60,969 bases of DNA, from positions 3,317-64,285 of the forward strand of contig DEJQ01000022.1 of the NCBI GenBank assembly GCA_002353575.1, written 5' to 3'. Positions 1 through 7,942 of the stretch are shown here, in pieces. The notes beneath the pieces were generated by a model that did no database searches, had not been told where the DNA came from, and saw only the letters and a program-made list of their open reading frames with translations. Both the position numbers and the translations under genes were made by a program. The DNA is from Prevotellaceae bacterium UBA2744. Lineage in GTDB: Bacteria > Bacteroidota > Bacteroidia > Bacteroidales > Bacteroidaceae. Each line of letters starts with the position of its first letter. Position 1 is the stretch's first letter.

Positions 1-205
1 TTGTAAAGAAGCTCCTGGCATAATCTTTGATCTTATGTCTAGAATTCGTGGCACAATAATGACACAGAGCATTGTAACTCGTTGGTACTCAGTATGTGCT
101 TTAAACTTGAACATCCACGATTTCCTTCTGCAAAGAGGTGCAGGTCAACTATAGAAGCACTTTAATATAGTTTCTTCGTTTTGTGCTCGTTTTGGGAAAA
201 ATGTG

Positions 206-213
206 TAATTTTG
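206..213 (+). promoter_or_regulatory. -7 promoter box upstream of vsr
   Basis: TAATTTTG matches the Bacteroidota TAnnTTTG consensus and lies 21 bp before the vsr start codon. TTTG at 180-183 could be the -33 element, with a slightly long 22-bp spacer. Nothing else recognisable is seen in bases 1-205. Confidence 0.5.
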
Positions 214-234
214 TGGCGATGAAACGAAGGATAT

Positions 235-837
235 ATGGATAAACTCACTCCACAACAACGGCATTATAATATGGCGGCAATCAAATCGAAGGATACGAAG
301 CCGGAGATGATTGTGCGGCATGGGCTGTGGAGTAGGGGATTCCGATACAGACTGAATGATAAACGGCTGCCGGGACATCCGGACCTGGTGTTGAGGAAAT
401 ACAGGACATGCATCTTCGTGAACGGGTGCTTCTGGCACGGACACCATGTGACGGAGTCACGGGCTCAAGGTGCAGGGTTCATGGTTCAAGGTTCTGCGTG
501 TTGCAAGATTCCGAAAACGAACAGGGAGTTCTGGGTGGCGAAGATTCAGAGGAACAAGGAACGCGATAGGGAGGAGCAGCGACGGCTGGCTGAGATGGGT
601 TGGCATTGCATCACAGTGTGGGAGTGCGAACTGAAACCGAGTAGAAGGGAAGAGACGTTGGATTCGATAGCTTATACACTGAACCATATCTGGCTGCAGG
701 ATCACTCCATAAATCCTAAACCACGAATTGGGGATGCGTCCGAAACAGCGCAACATTCTTATCCGCAAATCTGCGAGGAGAACGGACAGGTGCAGATGGC
801 TGCGGAGGACATTCCTACGGAATATGGAAATAAATAG
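235..837 (+). CDS. vsr: Very short patch repair (Vsr) endonuclease, variant with insertion and C-terminal tail
   Basis: Vsr enzymes nick DNA 5' of T:G mismatches that arise by deamination of 5-methylcytosine. The 200-residue product keeps the family hallmarks: the start region with MAAIKSKDTKPE, the GHPDLVL segment with the catalytic Asp, the VNGCFWHGHH zinc/active-site stretch, and a C-terminal GWHCITVWECEL strand. It is longer than the usual 135-150 residues for two reasons. About 15 extra residues follow HGHHV and are encoded by a repetitive stretch at 461-500. An unrelated ~50-residue tail follows HIWLQDH. No cytosine methylase lies downstream; one could lie before the window. Activity of this variant is uncertain, since the insertion sits close to the zinc ligands. 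Confidence 0.85.
   Translation: MDKLTPQQRHYNMAAIKSKDTKPEMIVRHGLWSRGFRYRLNDKRLPGHPDLVLRKYRTCIFVNGCFWHGHHVTESRAQGAGFMVQGSACCKIPKTNREFWVAKIQRNKERDREEQRRLAEMGWHCITVWECELKPSRREETLDSIAYTLNHIWLQDHSINPKPRIGDASETAQHSYPQICEENGQVQMAAEDIPTEYGNK
461..500 (+). repeat. GGTTCAAGGT-type repeat inserted in vsr
   Basis: The stretch holds CTCAAGGTGCAGGGTTCATG followed by GTTCAAGGTTC, an imperfect direct repeat of GGTTCA/AAGGT words. It stays in frame and encodes the extra residues between the HGHH motif and the CCKIPKTN segment, so it looks like a small repeat insertion into a conserved gene. Confidence 0.6.
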
Positions 838-948
838 ATTTGAAAATACATTTGTAATAATTATGAGCAAGATAAACTCGGAATTCATGAAAATGGTTAT
901 GTTTTCTTGCTTTCTCCTGCTCCAAAATCGGAAAATGAAATAAAGGTT

Positions 949-979
949 TTTGTGATGTCGAGATATATTTCTAACTTTG
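949..979 (+). promoter_or_regulatory. Promoter of uraA
   Basis: TTTG at 949-952, a 19-bp spacer and TAACTTTG at 972-979 form an exact match to the Bacteroides -33/-7 promoter. Transcription would start near 986 and give a leader of about 70 bases. Confidence 0.75.
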
Positions 980-1056
980 CGGCATAACAATTATTCAAGC
1001 CGCGTCGTCGTGAAGAATTTGTGTATGTCAAACACTAATAATTACAAAATGTGGAA

Positions 1057-2256
1057 ATGAACTCAGCTGAACTAACCCCAATCAGGAAAACCATAGTAGG
1101 TGTGCAATTTTTGTTTGTTGCCTTCGGTTCAACAGTACTCGTGCCGCTACTCATAGGACTTGATCCTGCTACGGCACTGTTCTCTGCCGGTGTGGGCACT
1201 TACATTTTCCATATGGTAACCAAAGGCAAGGTGCCCATTTTCCTGGGCTCCAGTTTTGCATTCATTGCTCCAATCATTGAAGCTTCAAGGCAATGGGGTA
1301 TGGCAGGTACTTTGGCTGGTATCACCGGCGTGTCGCTTGTATATTTCATCATGTCGGCACTTATCAAGTGGCATGGCAAGAAACTGATTGACCGTCTTTT
1401 TCCCCCTGTAGTAATCGGTCCGATAATTATCCTTATCGGATTGTCGCTCTCACCTGCAGCCGTCAATATGGCAAAGGATAATTGGCTGCTGGCTTTCATC
1501 TCTCTCTCTGCATCCGTCATTGTACTGATGTTCGGTCGTGGGCTTATCAAACTCGTGCCGATAGTATGCGGAATCGTGGCTGGCTATATCGCTGCCCTGC
1601 TCATGGAACTGGTCGATCTGTCTGCTGTTATCTCGGCTCCCTGGTTTGCCCTTCCGCCCAGCATTGCCCATTTCCAGCTGCCGCAGTTCGCATGGGAGCC
1701 GTTTGTATATATGATTCCTGTAGCCATCGCTCCAGTTCTTGAACACATCGGCGATGTCTATGTGGTCAGTGCTGTAGCCGAGAAAGATTTTACTGAAGAT
1801 CCTGGTCTGCACCGTACGATGATGGGCGATGGTCTGGCATGTCTTGCCGCCGCACTGCTCGGAGGTCCTCCGGTAACTACCTATAGCGAGGTGACCGGGG
1901 CTATGCAGATTACCCGCATCACCAGCGCTGCCGTAATCCGTATTGCGGCAGGTACGGCTATCGTCTTTTCTGTCATAGGTAAGCTGAATGCCTTGCTCCA
2001 AAGCATACCTTCACCAGTCTTGGGCGGTATCATGCTGCTGCTCTTCGGTTCTATCGCTTCGGTGGGTATTCAGAATCTGATACACAACAAGGTGGATCTG
2101 AACCAAACACGCAACATAATCATTGTTTCCATTACGCTGACACTGGGCATTGGGAATGCTGTACTTAACTTCGGCACGTTCTCACTCAGCGGCATCGGCC
2201 TCTCTGCTTTAGCAGGACTGCTGCTCAATCTGATTCTGCCCTCCAAGAAGCTGTGA
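1057..2256 (+). CDS. uraA: Uracil/xanthine permease (NCS2 family)
   Basis: Inner-membrane nucleobase:proton symporter of the NCS2 family. The 399 residues are almost entirely hydrophobic helices, close to the ~430-residue, 14-helix E. coli UraA. Family signatures are QFLFVAFGSTVLVPLL at the start, GSSFAFIAPI, and the two substrate-site glutamates in APVLEHIGDV and TTYSEVTGAMQITRI. I chose the ATG at 1057; an in-frame GTG at 1051 is the alternative. The gene has its own consensus promoter and no salvage partner beside it. Uracil is the best guess for substrate; xanthine cannot be excluded from sequence alone. Confidence 0.9.
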   Translation: MNSAELTPIRKTIVGVQFLFVAFGSTVLVPLLIGLDPATALFSAGVGTYIFHMVTKGKVPIFLGSSFAFIAPIIEASRQWGMAGTLAGITGVSLVYFIMSALIKWHGKKLIDRLFPPVVIGPIIILIGLSLSPAAVNMAKDNWLLAFISLSASVIVLMFGRGLIKLVPIVCGIVAGYIAALLMELVDLSAVISAPWFALPPSIAHFQLPQFAWEPFVYMIPVAIAPVLEHIGDVYVVSAVAEKDFTEDPGLHRTMMGDGLACLAAALLGGPPVTTYSEVTGAMQITRITSAAVIRIAAGTAIVFSVIGKLNALLQSIPSPVLGGIMLLLFGSIASVGIQNLIHNKVDLNQTRNIIIVSITLTLGIGNAVLNFGTFSLSGIGLSALAGLLLNLILPSKKL

Positions 2257-2337
2257 TTACTAAAGTGAAACATTTGAAAAGTTTTGAATATTCATGGTTG
2301 TATGATAACAATTCATTTTAAAGTAAGAAATCGAAAT

Positions 2338-4182
2338 ATGAAGAAGATTTACCTTAGTTTGGTCTTGGCGGCCTTTGTGTCTGCTTGTACTGATAGCGGA
2401 CTGGAACTTGATGATTACCACAGGCAGAATGAGTCCACAGTCAAAGACCAGGGAGGAACTTATACGGAGAGAGAAATAAGCGTGAGCCGTAACGGGACAG
2501 CTGCCGGACAGGTCACCCTGAGGTATTATGATGACATGCCGCATGTGCCGTATATCACTGCAGAAGCATTTTATCATCTGATGATGCCCTCTGCCCCGAT
2601 GACTACAGAGAAGGTGGGAGACACCTACCAGCTGAAGACGGCTGACGGTATGCTCACCGTGGATGTGTTGAAAGATGTCGCTACATCTACTTCGTTCTCT
2701 AATTTCGTGGGACTGCAAAACCTGTATGCTCCTGGCAATCCAAGCTTCGATACTTGCTATAGCCCTTTCATCAGATACTATAGTCATGAGAATACCCCCT
2801 CGACTGAACCACAAGTGAATCTGAACTTCGGGAAGTATGGCATCGACCTGCACGATGACGGAAAGAATGTGTATTTCCCGCTGACTACAATCAACGACCT
2901 TTTCACCGATACAAACGGCATGATGACTTGCTTCGACGGCAACCAGCTTATGATAAATACTGCTATCGAAAAAGAACTGAGGGAATCTTATCCTGACTTC
3001 TGTGCTCCAGCATTCAGGATGATTGAGGTGGATGAGGACGTGGCCCGGATGCGATACTCGGAACTCTGTCTGGTAGTGGATTATTTCTTCGGCTATCCCG
3101 GACGGACAATTCTGGAGAAACAGGGACTGAAGCAGAACGGACTGGATGCCACCCTCGATAAGATAAGCGGCGGAGAGCAGGTGAAGGCAATGCTGAAATC
3201 GCCGAATCAGGCCAAGTTCGTGTGTGGCATGGGAGTCCTGGACTGTCTTCTCTATGACGGCGGACATACACAGATGGACACTGAAAGATATATTGCCAAG
3301 AGTGTGAAGGAGGAGTTTGAAGCCCGACATCAAGAGGCATACAATAACATTCCCGGGCAAATAAAGAACCTGGTTAACGATATAGCGGCTTCAATCAACG
3401 AGAGTAGAAAAGCGAGGAATTTACAGGAAACTATGCAACAACAGGCATGGGGAACAAATAATTATCTGACCAGCAGGGACGGAAAAACTGCCGTGGTAGT
3501 GTTGAAGATGTTTGCTGATCCGAACTACAATGGCTGGCTGAAATATTATGGGAATGGTTTCAAGGCAGAGGACTGGCAGGCATTGGTAGAAAACACGAAA
3601 GATGTGGATATACTTGCACAGACCGTGGAGGCTCTGAAGAGAGCAAAACGCGAAGGAGTGAAGAATCTGGTGCTGGATGTATCTACCAACCCGGGCGGAC
3701 AGGATGACCCGACAACTGCAGTCGTAGCTCTGATAGGTGACAAAACAGGTGCAGTCCGCCCTCTCAGGATGGCCCCAAGCTGGGAGCTGAATACGCTGAC
3801 CGGTCAATACAGGACAAAGACCTTCGTAATTGACAGAAACTTCGACGGTAAGTTTGACGATAAGGATAATGAGACAGACTATGTGGGTGATATGAATATC
3901 GTAGTGCTGACCAGCGAAGCCTCATTCTCGAATGGAAATGTATTTGCTGCCAAGATGAAGGATTACGGCTATCAGACGTGGGGACGAACATCCGGAGGCG
4001 GTGCTTGTAGTGTCATCAATTATGTCACTCCCGACGGTATGATGTATAAGATGTCTTCATATCGCAGTCACTCTACCGACAAGAACTACAAGAGCATAGA
4101 TTCCGGCATCCCCGTGGATAAAACCCTCACAGATGCCCAGATGTACGACATCGAATACTTGGCTGGAGAGTTCAATAAATGA
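2338..4182 (+). CDS. S41-family peptidase lipoprotein
   Basis: Probable exported serine peptidase of the tail-specific/C-terminal processing family. The start at 2338 gives MKKIYLSLVLAAFVSAC, a lipoprotein signal with the lipobox cysteine at residue 17; the longer upstream reading would bury this signal. The C-terminal third carries the S41 core: NLVLDVSTNPGG, then VVLTSEASFSNGNVFAAKMKDYG with the likely nucleophile serine, then GRTSGGG. The N-terminal ~300 residues are not recognised and have no clear PDZ motif. The substrate is unknown. The SMR gene follows 32 bp later and may be co-transcribed. Confidence 0.8.
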   Translation: MKKIYLSLVLAAFVSACTDSGLELDDYHRQNESTVKDQGGTYTEREISVSRNGTAAGQVTLRYYDDMPHVPYITAEAFYHLMMPSAPMTTEKVGDTYQLKTADGMLTVDVLKDVATSTSFSNFVGLQNLYAPGNPSFDTCYSPFIRYYSHENTPSTEPQVNLNFGKYGIDLHDDGKNVYFPLTTINDLFTDTNGMMTCFDGNQLMINTAIEKELRESYPDFCAPAFRMIEVDEDVARMRYSELCLVVDYFFGYPGRTILEKQGLKQNGLDATLDKISGGEQVKAMLKSPNQAKFVCGMGVLDCLLYDGGHTQMDTERYIAKSVKEEFEARHQEAYNNIPGQIKNLVNDIAASINESRKARNLQETMQQQAWGTNNYLTSRDGKTAVVVLKMFADPNYNGWLKYYGNGFKAEDWQALVENTKDVDILAQTVEALKRAKREGVKNLVLDVSTNPGGQDDPTTAVVALIGDKTGAVRPLRMAPSWELNTLTGQYRTKTFVIDRNFDGKFDDKDNETDYVGDMNIVVLTSEASFSNGNVFAAKMKDYGYQTWGRTSGGGACSVINYVTPDGMMYKMSSYRSHSTDKNYKSIDSGIPVDKTLTDAQMYDIEYLAGEFNK

Positions 4183-4214
4183 TCAGTGTGACTTTCTGAC
4201 AATGGTCGTTTGAT

Positions 4215-4541
4215 ATGAATTGGATTATTTTGATTATAGCGGGTTTTTGTGAGGTCGGTTTCACATTTTGCCTGGGCAGGGCAAAGGCGGTGAACGGACT
4301 GGAGTGGTGGATGTGGATAGGAGGGTTCCTTCTGTTCAGTGTGCTGAGTATGGGTCTGCTGGCGAAGGCGACACATACCCTGCCACTGGGTACTGCATAC
4401 CCCGTGTGGACCGGGATAGGTGCCGTCGGTACTGTGCTTGTGGGCATCTTCGTGTTTAAGGAACCTGCCACCTTCTGGCGACTGTTCTTCATCTTTACCC
4501 TTATCGTCTCGATTATCGGACTGAAAGCGATAGATAACTGA
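4215..4541 (+). CDS. Small multidrug resistance transporter, Gdx/SugE-like
   Basis: A 108-residue, four-helix membrane protein of the SMR family, which works as an antiparallel dimer. It carries the membrane-embedded acidic residue (GFCEVGF, Glu13) and the AYPVWTGIGAVGT motif typical of the Gdx/SugE branch, whose studied members export guanidinium in exchange for protons. The usual Trp after the Glu motif is replaced by Phe. No guanidine riboswitch is visible in the short upstream gap. Substrate assignment is from family only. Confidence 0.85.
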   Translation: MNWIILIIAGFCEVGFTFCLGRAKAVNGLEWWMWIGGFLLFSVLSMGLLAKATHTLPLGTAYPVWTGIGAVGTVLVGIFVFKEPATFWRLFFIFTLIVSIIGLKAIDN

Positions 4542-4565
4542 CAGGTTGATAGTTGACAGCCCCGG

Positions 4566-4955
4566 TTACAGATGTACTTCTTTGTTTACTACTTTCCCGG
4601 CGAGAATCTGGAATGAGTTGAGTTGAGGTGTGTCGTCGAGCAGGGAGAGAATGGCATAGCGGATGGTTGGATCGTTTGCCAGTCGGAGATCTTCCTGTGA
4701 GGGACGTGAAGGAGATGCAGGATGCGAATGCCAGTTAGCCAGAATATTCAGGTTCTGTTTGCGGGCATAGCGCAGGGCTGCAAATTGTTCGCGAGGCTCG
4801 AAGGAGAAGTGTTCGGGAGAGTGGTCGATATTCTCCATAGGATAGTTTTGGGTGACTATATTCCCCGTACCGAGCAGGTAGCCACAAGATTCGTTTGGGG
4901 CTTCCTTCTTTGCCTGCTCGATTATTTCGTTGATTATATGTTTCGGGATGATCAT
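4566..4955 (-). CDS. JAMM/Mov34 (MPN) zinc metalloprotease, Mec/QbsD/HcyD-like
   Basis: A 129-residue single-domain JAMM isopeptidase. The zinc-site pattern is complete: Glu22 in NESCGYLLG, then His76-Ser-His78-Pro, Ser86 and Asp89 (H-S-H-x7-S-x2-D). Known prokaryotic relatives either release cysteine from a CysO-cysteine conjugate (Mycobacterium Mec+) or trim residues beyond the Gly-Gly of ThiS-like carriers (QbsD type). It is the last gene of the leftward set ThiS-like, E1, JAMM, 22 bp after the E1 gene. The carrier here ends GGGSAL, so tail trimming is the most direct inferred job, with conjugate hydrolysis as a second possibility. Confidence 0.88.
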   Translation of the reverse strand: MIIPKHIINEIIEQAKKEAPNESCGYLLGTGNIVTQNYPMENIDHSPEHFSFEPREQFAALRYARKQNLNILANWHSHPASPSRPSQEDLRLANDPTIRYAILSLLDDTPQLNSFQILAGKVVNKEVHL

Positions 4956-4977
4956 GTCGGTGTCTTTTTTCTCTTGT

Positions 4978-5787
4978 TTAGTGATGCTTTAAGTCACATG
5001 CAGCCTGTTCGTAATCGATAAGGTGGTCGATGGTCGGGTGTTCGCCACAGAGTTCGCATGAGGCACGTGGGCGCACCTTGATATTGTTGAACTGCATGGT
5101 CTTTGCATCGAATGTGAGCAGGCGGTTGGTAAGCAGTTCGCCTACTCCTGTGAAGTATTTCAGTGTTTCGGCTGCCTGTATGGTGCCCAGCATTCCTGCT
5201 ATGGCTCCAAGGACTCCTGCCTGTGAGCATGTCGGTACGGCTCCTGCTGGTGGTGGCTCCTTGAACATACAGCGGTAGCAGGCTGTGCCCGGAAGATGGG
5301 TGAAGGTCTGACCATGAAAACGAAGTATGCCTCCGTGGGAGAAGGGTTTCCCAGCCATCACACAGGCGTCGTTGATGAGAAACTTCACAGGGAAGTTGTC
5401 GGTTCCGTCAACAATGAAATCGTACTGGCTGATGATGTCGAGTGCGTTCGACGAGTCGAGAAACTCACGATACGTATCGACCTGTACATCGGGGTTGATG
5501 GCTTGAATCTTTTCTTTTGCGCTTTCCACCTTCGGTATGCCTACATCGCGGGTGAAGTGGATAACCTGGCGCTGCAGGTTGCTCAGATCGACCACATCTG
5601 CATCGACAAGTCCGATACGACCGATACCGGCTGCAGCGAGGTAGAGCGATACGGGGGCTCCAAGTCCGCCTGCGCCGACTACGAGTACCCGCGCGTTCAT
5701 TATCTTTTCCTGTCCCTCCACTCCTACGTCCTGTAGCAGGATGTGGCGCGAATAACGCTCAATCTGCTGTTCTGTAAGGTCAATCAT
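4978..5787 (-). CDS. MoeB/ThiF-type E1 adenylyltransferase for a sulfur carrier
   Basis: E1-like enzyme that adenylates the C-terminal glycine of a ThiS/MoaD-like protein before sulfur transfer. The 269 residues show the nucleotide loop GAGGLG (38-43), DGTDNF with Asp130, two zinc CxxC pairs (Cys170/173 and Cys244/247) and a conserved Cys187 in PTCSQAGVLG. It lacks the C-terminal rhodanese domain of MoeZ or Uba4, so the sulfur must come from another donor; TusA, the DsrE-like protein and the desulfurase across the promoter are candidates. Its ATG overlaps the stop of the carrier gene as ATGA, which suggests translational coupling. Confidence 0.88.
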   Translation of the reverse strand: MIDLTEQQIERYSRHILLQDVGVEGQEKIMNARVLVVGAGGLGAPVSLYLAAAGIGRIGLVDADVVDLSNLQRQVIHFTRDVGIPKVESAKEKIQAINPDVQVDTYREFLDSSNALDIISQYDFIVDGTDNFPVKFLINDACVMAGKPFSHGGILRFHGQTFTHLPGTACYRCMFKEPPPAGAVPTCSQAGVLGAIAGMLGTIQAAETLKYFTGVGELLTNRLLTFDAKTMQFNNIKVRPRASCELCGEHPTIDHLIDYEQAACDLKHH

Positions 5788-5999
5788 AGTGCACTTCCTC
5801 CTCCCATGAAATAAAGAAAATCCACAGTGTCACCTTCTGCCAGCTGGATATTATCCCATTCGTCGCGTTCTGCAAATTCTTCATTAACCTGTACTGAAAC
5901 CATCTCGGGTTGCTGTACATTATTATTTTTAATCAGTTCTGATATGTTGAGAGGCAGTGTCACTTCCTGCGCCTCTCCGTTTACATAGATTTTTGCCAT
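5784..5999 (-). CDS. ThiS/CysO/HcyS-like sulfur-carrier protein with masked C-terminus
   Basis: A 71-residue beta-grasp sulfur carrier. The start at 5999 gives MAKIYVNGEAQEV, the normal ThiS-family first strand; the longer upstream reading passes through the promoter and is not used. The end reads FLYFMGGGSAL: three glycines followed by Ser-Ala-Leu, so the diglycine that would be activated is not terminal. In QbsE-type and HcyS-type systems extra residues are removed by a JAMM protease, and one is encoded two genes downstream. The neighbours (E1, JAMM, cysteine synthase, sulfhydrylase) argue for amino-acid sulfur delivery rather than thiamin; no other thi gene is present. Confidence 0.88.
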   Translation of the reverse strand: MAKIYVNGEAQEVTLPLNISELIKNNNVQQPEMVSVQVNEEFAERDEWDNIQLAEGDTVDFLYFMGGGSAL

Positions 6000-6057
6000 A
6001 GCTTTATGTTTTTTTTGTTTATTGGTGATTGAGTTCGGCTGTTTGGTTTTTGCGGTG

Positions 6058-6065
6058 CAAAGGTA
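6058..6065 (-). promoter_or_regulatory. -7 box of leftward sulfur operon
   Basis: CAAAGGTA on the + strand is TACCTTTG on the minus strand, 58 bp before the carrier start codon. Its -33 region would fall near 6085-6088, touching the first ATACCAT repeat. Confidence 0.65.
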
Positions 6066-6087
6066 CGATGTTGTAAGTGATTGTAAA

Positions 6088-6140
6088 ATACCATAGTAGG
6101 GGTAATTTATATACCATGGGTGTGGTATGGAAAATACCAT
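6088..6140. promoter_or_regulatory. Three ATACCAT repeats at 23-bp spacing, candidate operator
   Basis: ATACCAT occurs at 6088-6094, 6111-6117 and 6134-6140, exactly 23 bp apart, so all copies lie on nearly the same DNA face. The middle copy starts an inverted repeat ATACCA-N6-TGGTAT (6111-6128). The first copy is followed by GGGGTA in a similar place. The array lies between the two divergent promoters, as expected for one regulator controlling both operons. The ACC...GGT half-site arrangement recalls Rrf2-type (IscR/CymR-like) operators, but the binding protein is unknown. Confidence 0.55.
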
Positions 6141-6150
6141 CTTGACGCGA

Positions 6151-6182
6151 TTGTCCGATAGTGGTAAAACTGCTTACCTTTG
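6151..6182 (+). promoter_or_regulatory. Promoter of rightward sulfur/encapsulin operon
   Basis: TTG at 6151-6153, a 21-bp spacer and TACCTTTG at 6175-6182. Transcription would begin near 6189 and run into the cysteine synthase gene at 6216. Confidence 0.65.
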
Positions 6183-6215
6183 CATCGCAAATCAAACAAA
6201 AAACAGAATTAGGTT

Positions 6216-7151
6216 ATGGCACAAATTGCAAAGAGTCTGATAGACTTGATCGGAAACACTCCGCTATTGGAGTTGACGCATTCAGAACGCGAGCTGCACC
6301 TGCAGGCCCACGTGATAGCTAAGTTAGAGTACTTGAATCCGCTTCGTTCGGTTAAAGACCGTACTGCGCTGGCCCTGATAGCCCATGCTGAGCGAAAGGG
6401 GCTGATCGGTCCTGACACCACAATCATCGAACCTACTTCCGGAAATACCGGTGTGGGCTTGGCTTTCATCGCATCCATACGCAGGTACAAATTAATATTG
6501 ACTATGCCCGACTCCATGACGGTCGAACGCAGGACCCTGCTCAAGGCCCTTGGTGCAGAGCTGGTTCTGACCCCGGCACATGAGGGCATGAGCGGTGCTA
6601 TACGAAAGGCTCAGGAACTGGCAGACGAGATAGGCGACGCCTACATACCACAACAATTTGAGAACCTGGCGAACCCGGATGTGCACCGCAGGACTACAGG
6701 ACAGGAGATCGTGCGCGATACGGACGGGAAAGTTGATTTCTTCGTTGCCGGAATAGGTACCGGCGGAACCATTACGGGTGTGGGATATACCCTGAAACAA
6801 CATAACCCGAACGTGAAGATAGTGGCTGTAGAGCCATACAGTTCCTCTGTGCTCTCGGGCTACAATCCCGGTCCGCATAAGATTCAGGGCATAGGCGCCG
6901 GGTTCGTACCGCGGATTCTGGATCAGGAAGTCTATGATGAGATTCTCCGTATCAAGGATGACGAGGCATTTGCTGCCAGCAGGCTGTTGGCACAGAAAGA
7001 AGGACTGCTTGCCGGCATATCGTCGGGCGCAGCCGTTGCTGCTGCCATCAAACTGGCTCGCCGGCCGGAGAACGAAGGGAAGAACATCGTAGTGCTGTTG
7101 CCCGATACGGGCGAGCGCTACCTTAGTACTCCATTGTATAACCATGCATAA
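6216..7151 (+). CDS. cysK: Cysteine synthase (PLP-dependent, CysK/CysM family)
   Basis: PLP enzyme that replaces the leaving group of an activated serine with sulfide or a sulfur-carrier thiocarboxylate to make cysteine. The 311-residue product has the PLP lysine in NPLRSVKDRT (Lys47), substrate loop EPTSGNTG, phosphate cup GTGGTITG and late SSGAA motif; HKIQGIGAGFVP is CysK-like. The usual Gly-Gly before SVKDR is Leu-Arg here. It opens the rightward operon opposite a carrier/E1/JAMM set, an arrangement that resembles mycobacterial CysM-CysO-Mec+. Whether it uses free sulfide or the carrier cannot be read from sequence. Confidence 0.9.
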   Translation: MAQIAKSLIDLIGNTPLLELTHSERELHLQAHVIAKLEYLNPLRSVKDRTALALIAHAERKGLIGPDTTIIEPTSGNTGVGLAFIASIRRYKLILTMPDSMTVERRTLLKALGAELVLTPAHEGMSGAIRKAQELADEIGDAYIPQQFENLANPDVHRRTTGQEIVRDTDGKVDFFVAGIGTGGTITGVGYTLKQHNPNVKIVAVEPYSSSVLSGYNPGPHKIQGIGAGFVPRILDQEVYDEILRIKDDEAFAASRLLAQKEGLLAGISSGAAVAAAIKLARRPENEGKNIVVLLPDTGERYLSTPLYNHA

Positions 7152-7154
7152 AAG

Positions 7155-7646
7155 ATGAAAAGGGATATGGCTGATACAAAAAAACTCTCGATTATCGCCT
7201 TCAGCGGCGATTTCGACAAACTGACAGCAGTCTTCACACTTGCTACCGGAGCTGCTGCAGTAGGATATGAAGTGAACGTGTTTTTTACCTTTTGGGGGCT
7301 TGATGCCATAAAGAAGAAACTGGGGCGTTCGCCTCTGGGCAGCAACTGGCTTACGAAAATTTTCGGAGTCATGATGGGAGGTCTGCATTCGGCTCCCACC
7401 TCACGTTTCAACTTCTTCGGTATCGGTCCGGGCATATTCCGCCATCTGATGCGGAAAAACAATGTGGCGACGCTCGAAGAACTGGTCGAAGCCGCAAAGC
7501 TCCTGGGAGTCAATCTCTACGCCTGTGAAATGGCTATGCACGTGCTGGGACTGAAACGGGAGGACTTCATACCAGAGGTGAAAGACGTGCTCGGAGTGGC
7601 ATCCTTCCTGAAGCTGAGCGACGGCGGACAGACCCTCTTTATATAA
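7155..7646 (+). CDS. DsrE/DsrF/DrsH-like sulfur-relay protein
   Basis: A 163-residue cytosolic protein of the DsrE-like superfamily, whose members accept and pass persulfide sulfur or partner with TusA. It begins with the typical beta strand LSIIAFSGDFDKLTAVFTLA and has the conserved cysteine in LYACEMAMHVLG (Cys124), the expected persulfide site. The start at 7155 lies 3 bp after the cysteine synthase stop; an ATG at 7167 preceded by AAAAGGG is also possible. Its position directly before tusA matches the recurrent DsrE-TusA pairing in sulfur-handling loci. Confidence 0.82.
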   Translation: MKRDMADTKKLSIIAFSGDFDKLTAVFTLATGAAAVGYEVNVFFTFWGLDAIKKKLGRSPLGSNWLTKIFGVMMGGLHSAPTSRFNFFGIGPGIFRHLMRKNNVATLEELVEAAKLLGVNLYACEMAMHVLGLKREDFIPEVKDVLGVASFLKLSDGGQTLFI

Positions 7647-7672
7647 ATCTGTAATTCAAAAATCATTCTGTT

Positions 7673-7897
7673 ATGGCTACAAAAACATTGGATATTACAA
7701 AAGAACATTGCCCCATGACATTTGTCAAGACAAAGATAGAACTTGCAAAACTACAGCAGGGCGACATCCTTGAGGTATTGCTCTCAGAAGGCGAACCGCT
7801 GGACAATTTGCCGCGAAATGCAGCGGAACAGGGCTACAATGTGCTTTCTGTAGAGCACGTAGGTGGCACAACCCACAAGGTGACAATAAAGAAATAA
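7673..7897 (+). CDS. tusA: TusA/SirA-family sulfur transfer protein
   Basis: A 74-residue TusA-fold protein. These accept a persulfide from a cysteine desulfurase on the cysteine of a CPxx motif and hand it on. Here the motif is EHCPMTFVKTK with Cys13-Pro14, followed by the family helix-strand pattern LAKLQQGDILEVLLSEGEP. The gene stands 26 bp after the DsrE-like gene and 45 bp before the encapsulin. In this operon the obvious donor is the desulfurase two genes downstream, and the obvious acceptors are the DsrE-like protein or the ThiS-like carrier. That route is inference. Confidence 0.9.
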   Translation: MATKTLDITKEHCPMTFVKTKIELAKLQQGDILEVLLSEGEPLDNLPRNAAEQGYNVLSVEHVGGTTHKVTIKK

Positions 7898-7942
7898 AGC
7901 GTTTTTAGATTCAGAATATTAACATCAAAAAAAAACTGATTT

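Noticed and set aside
235..837. Dcm methylase partner for vsr
   Set aside because: No cytosine methylase motif lies in the window; one could lie upstream of base 1 but cannot be claimed.
6000..6140. Longer reading of the ThiS-like protein
   Set aside because: The extra codons run through the promoter and the ATACCAT repeats, and family members begin at the MAKIYVNG strand.
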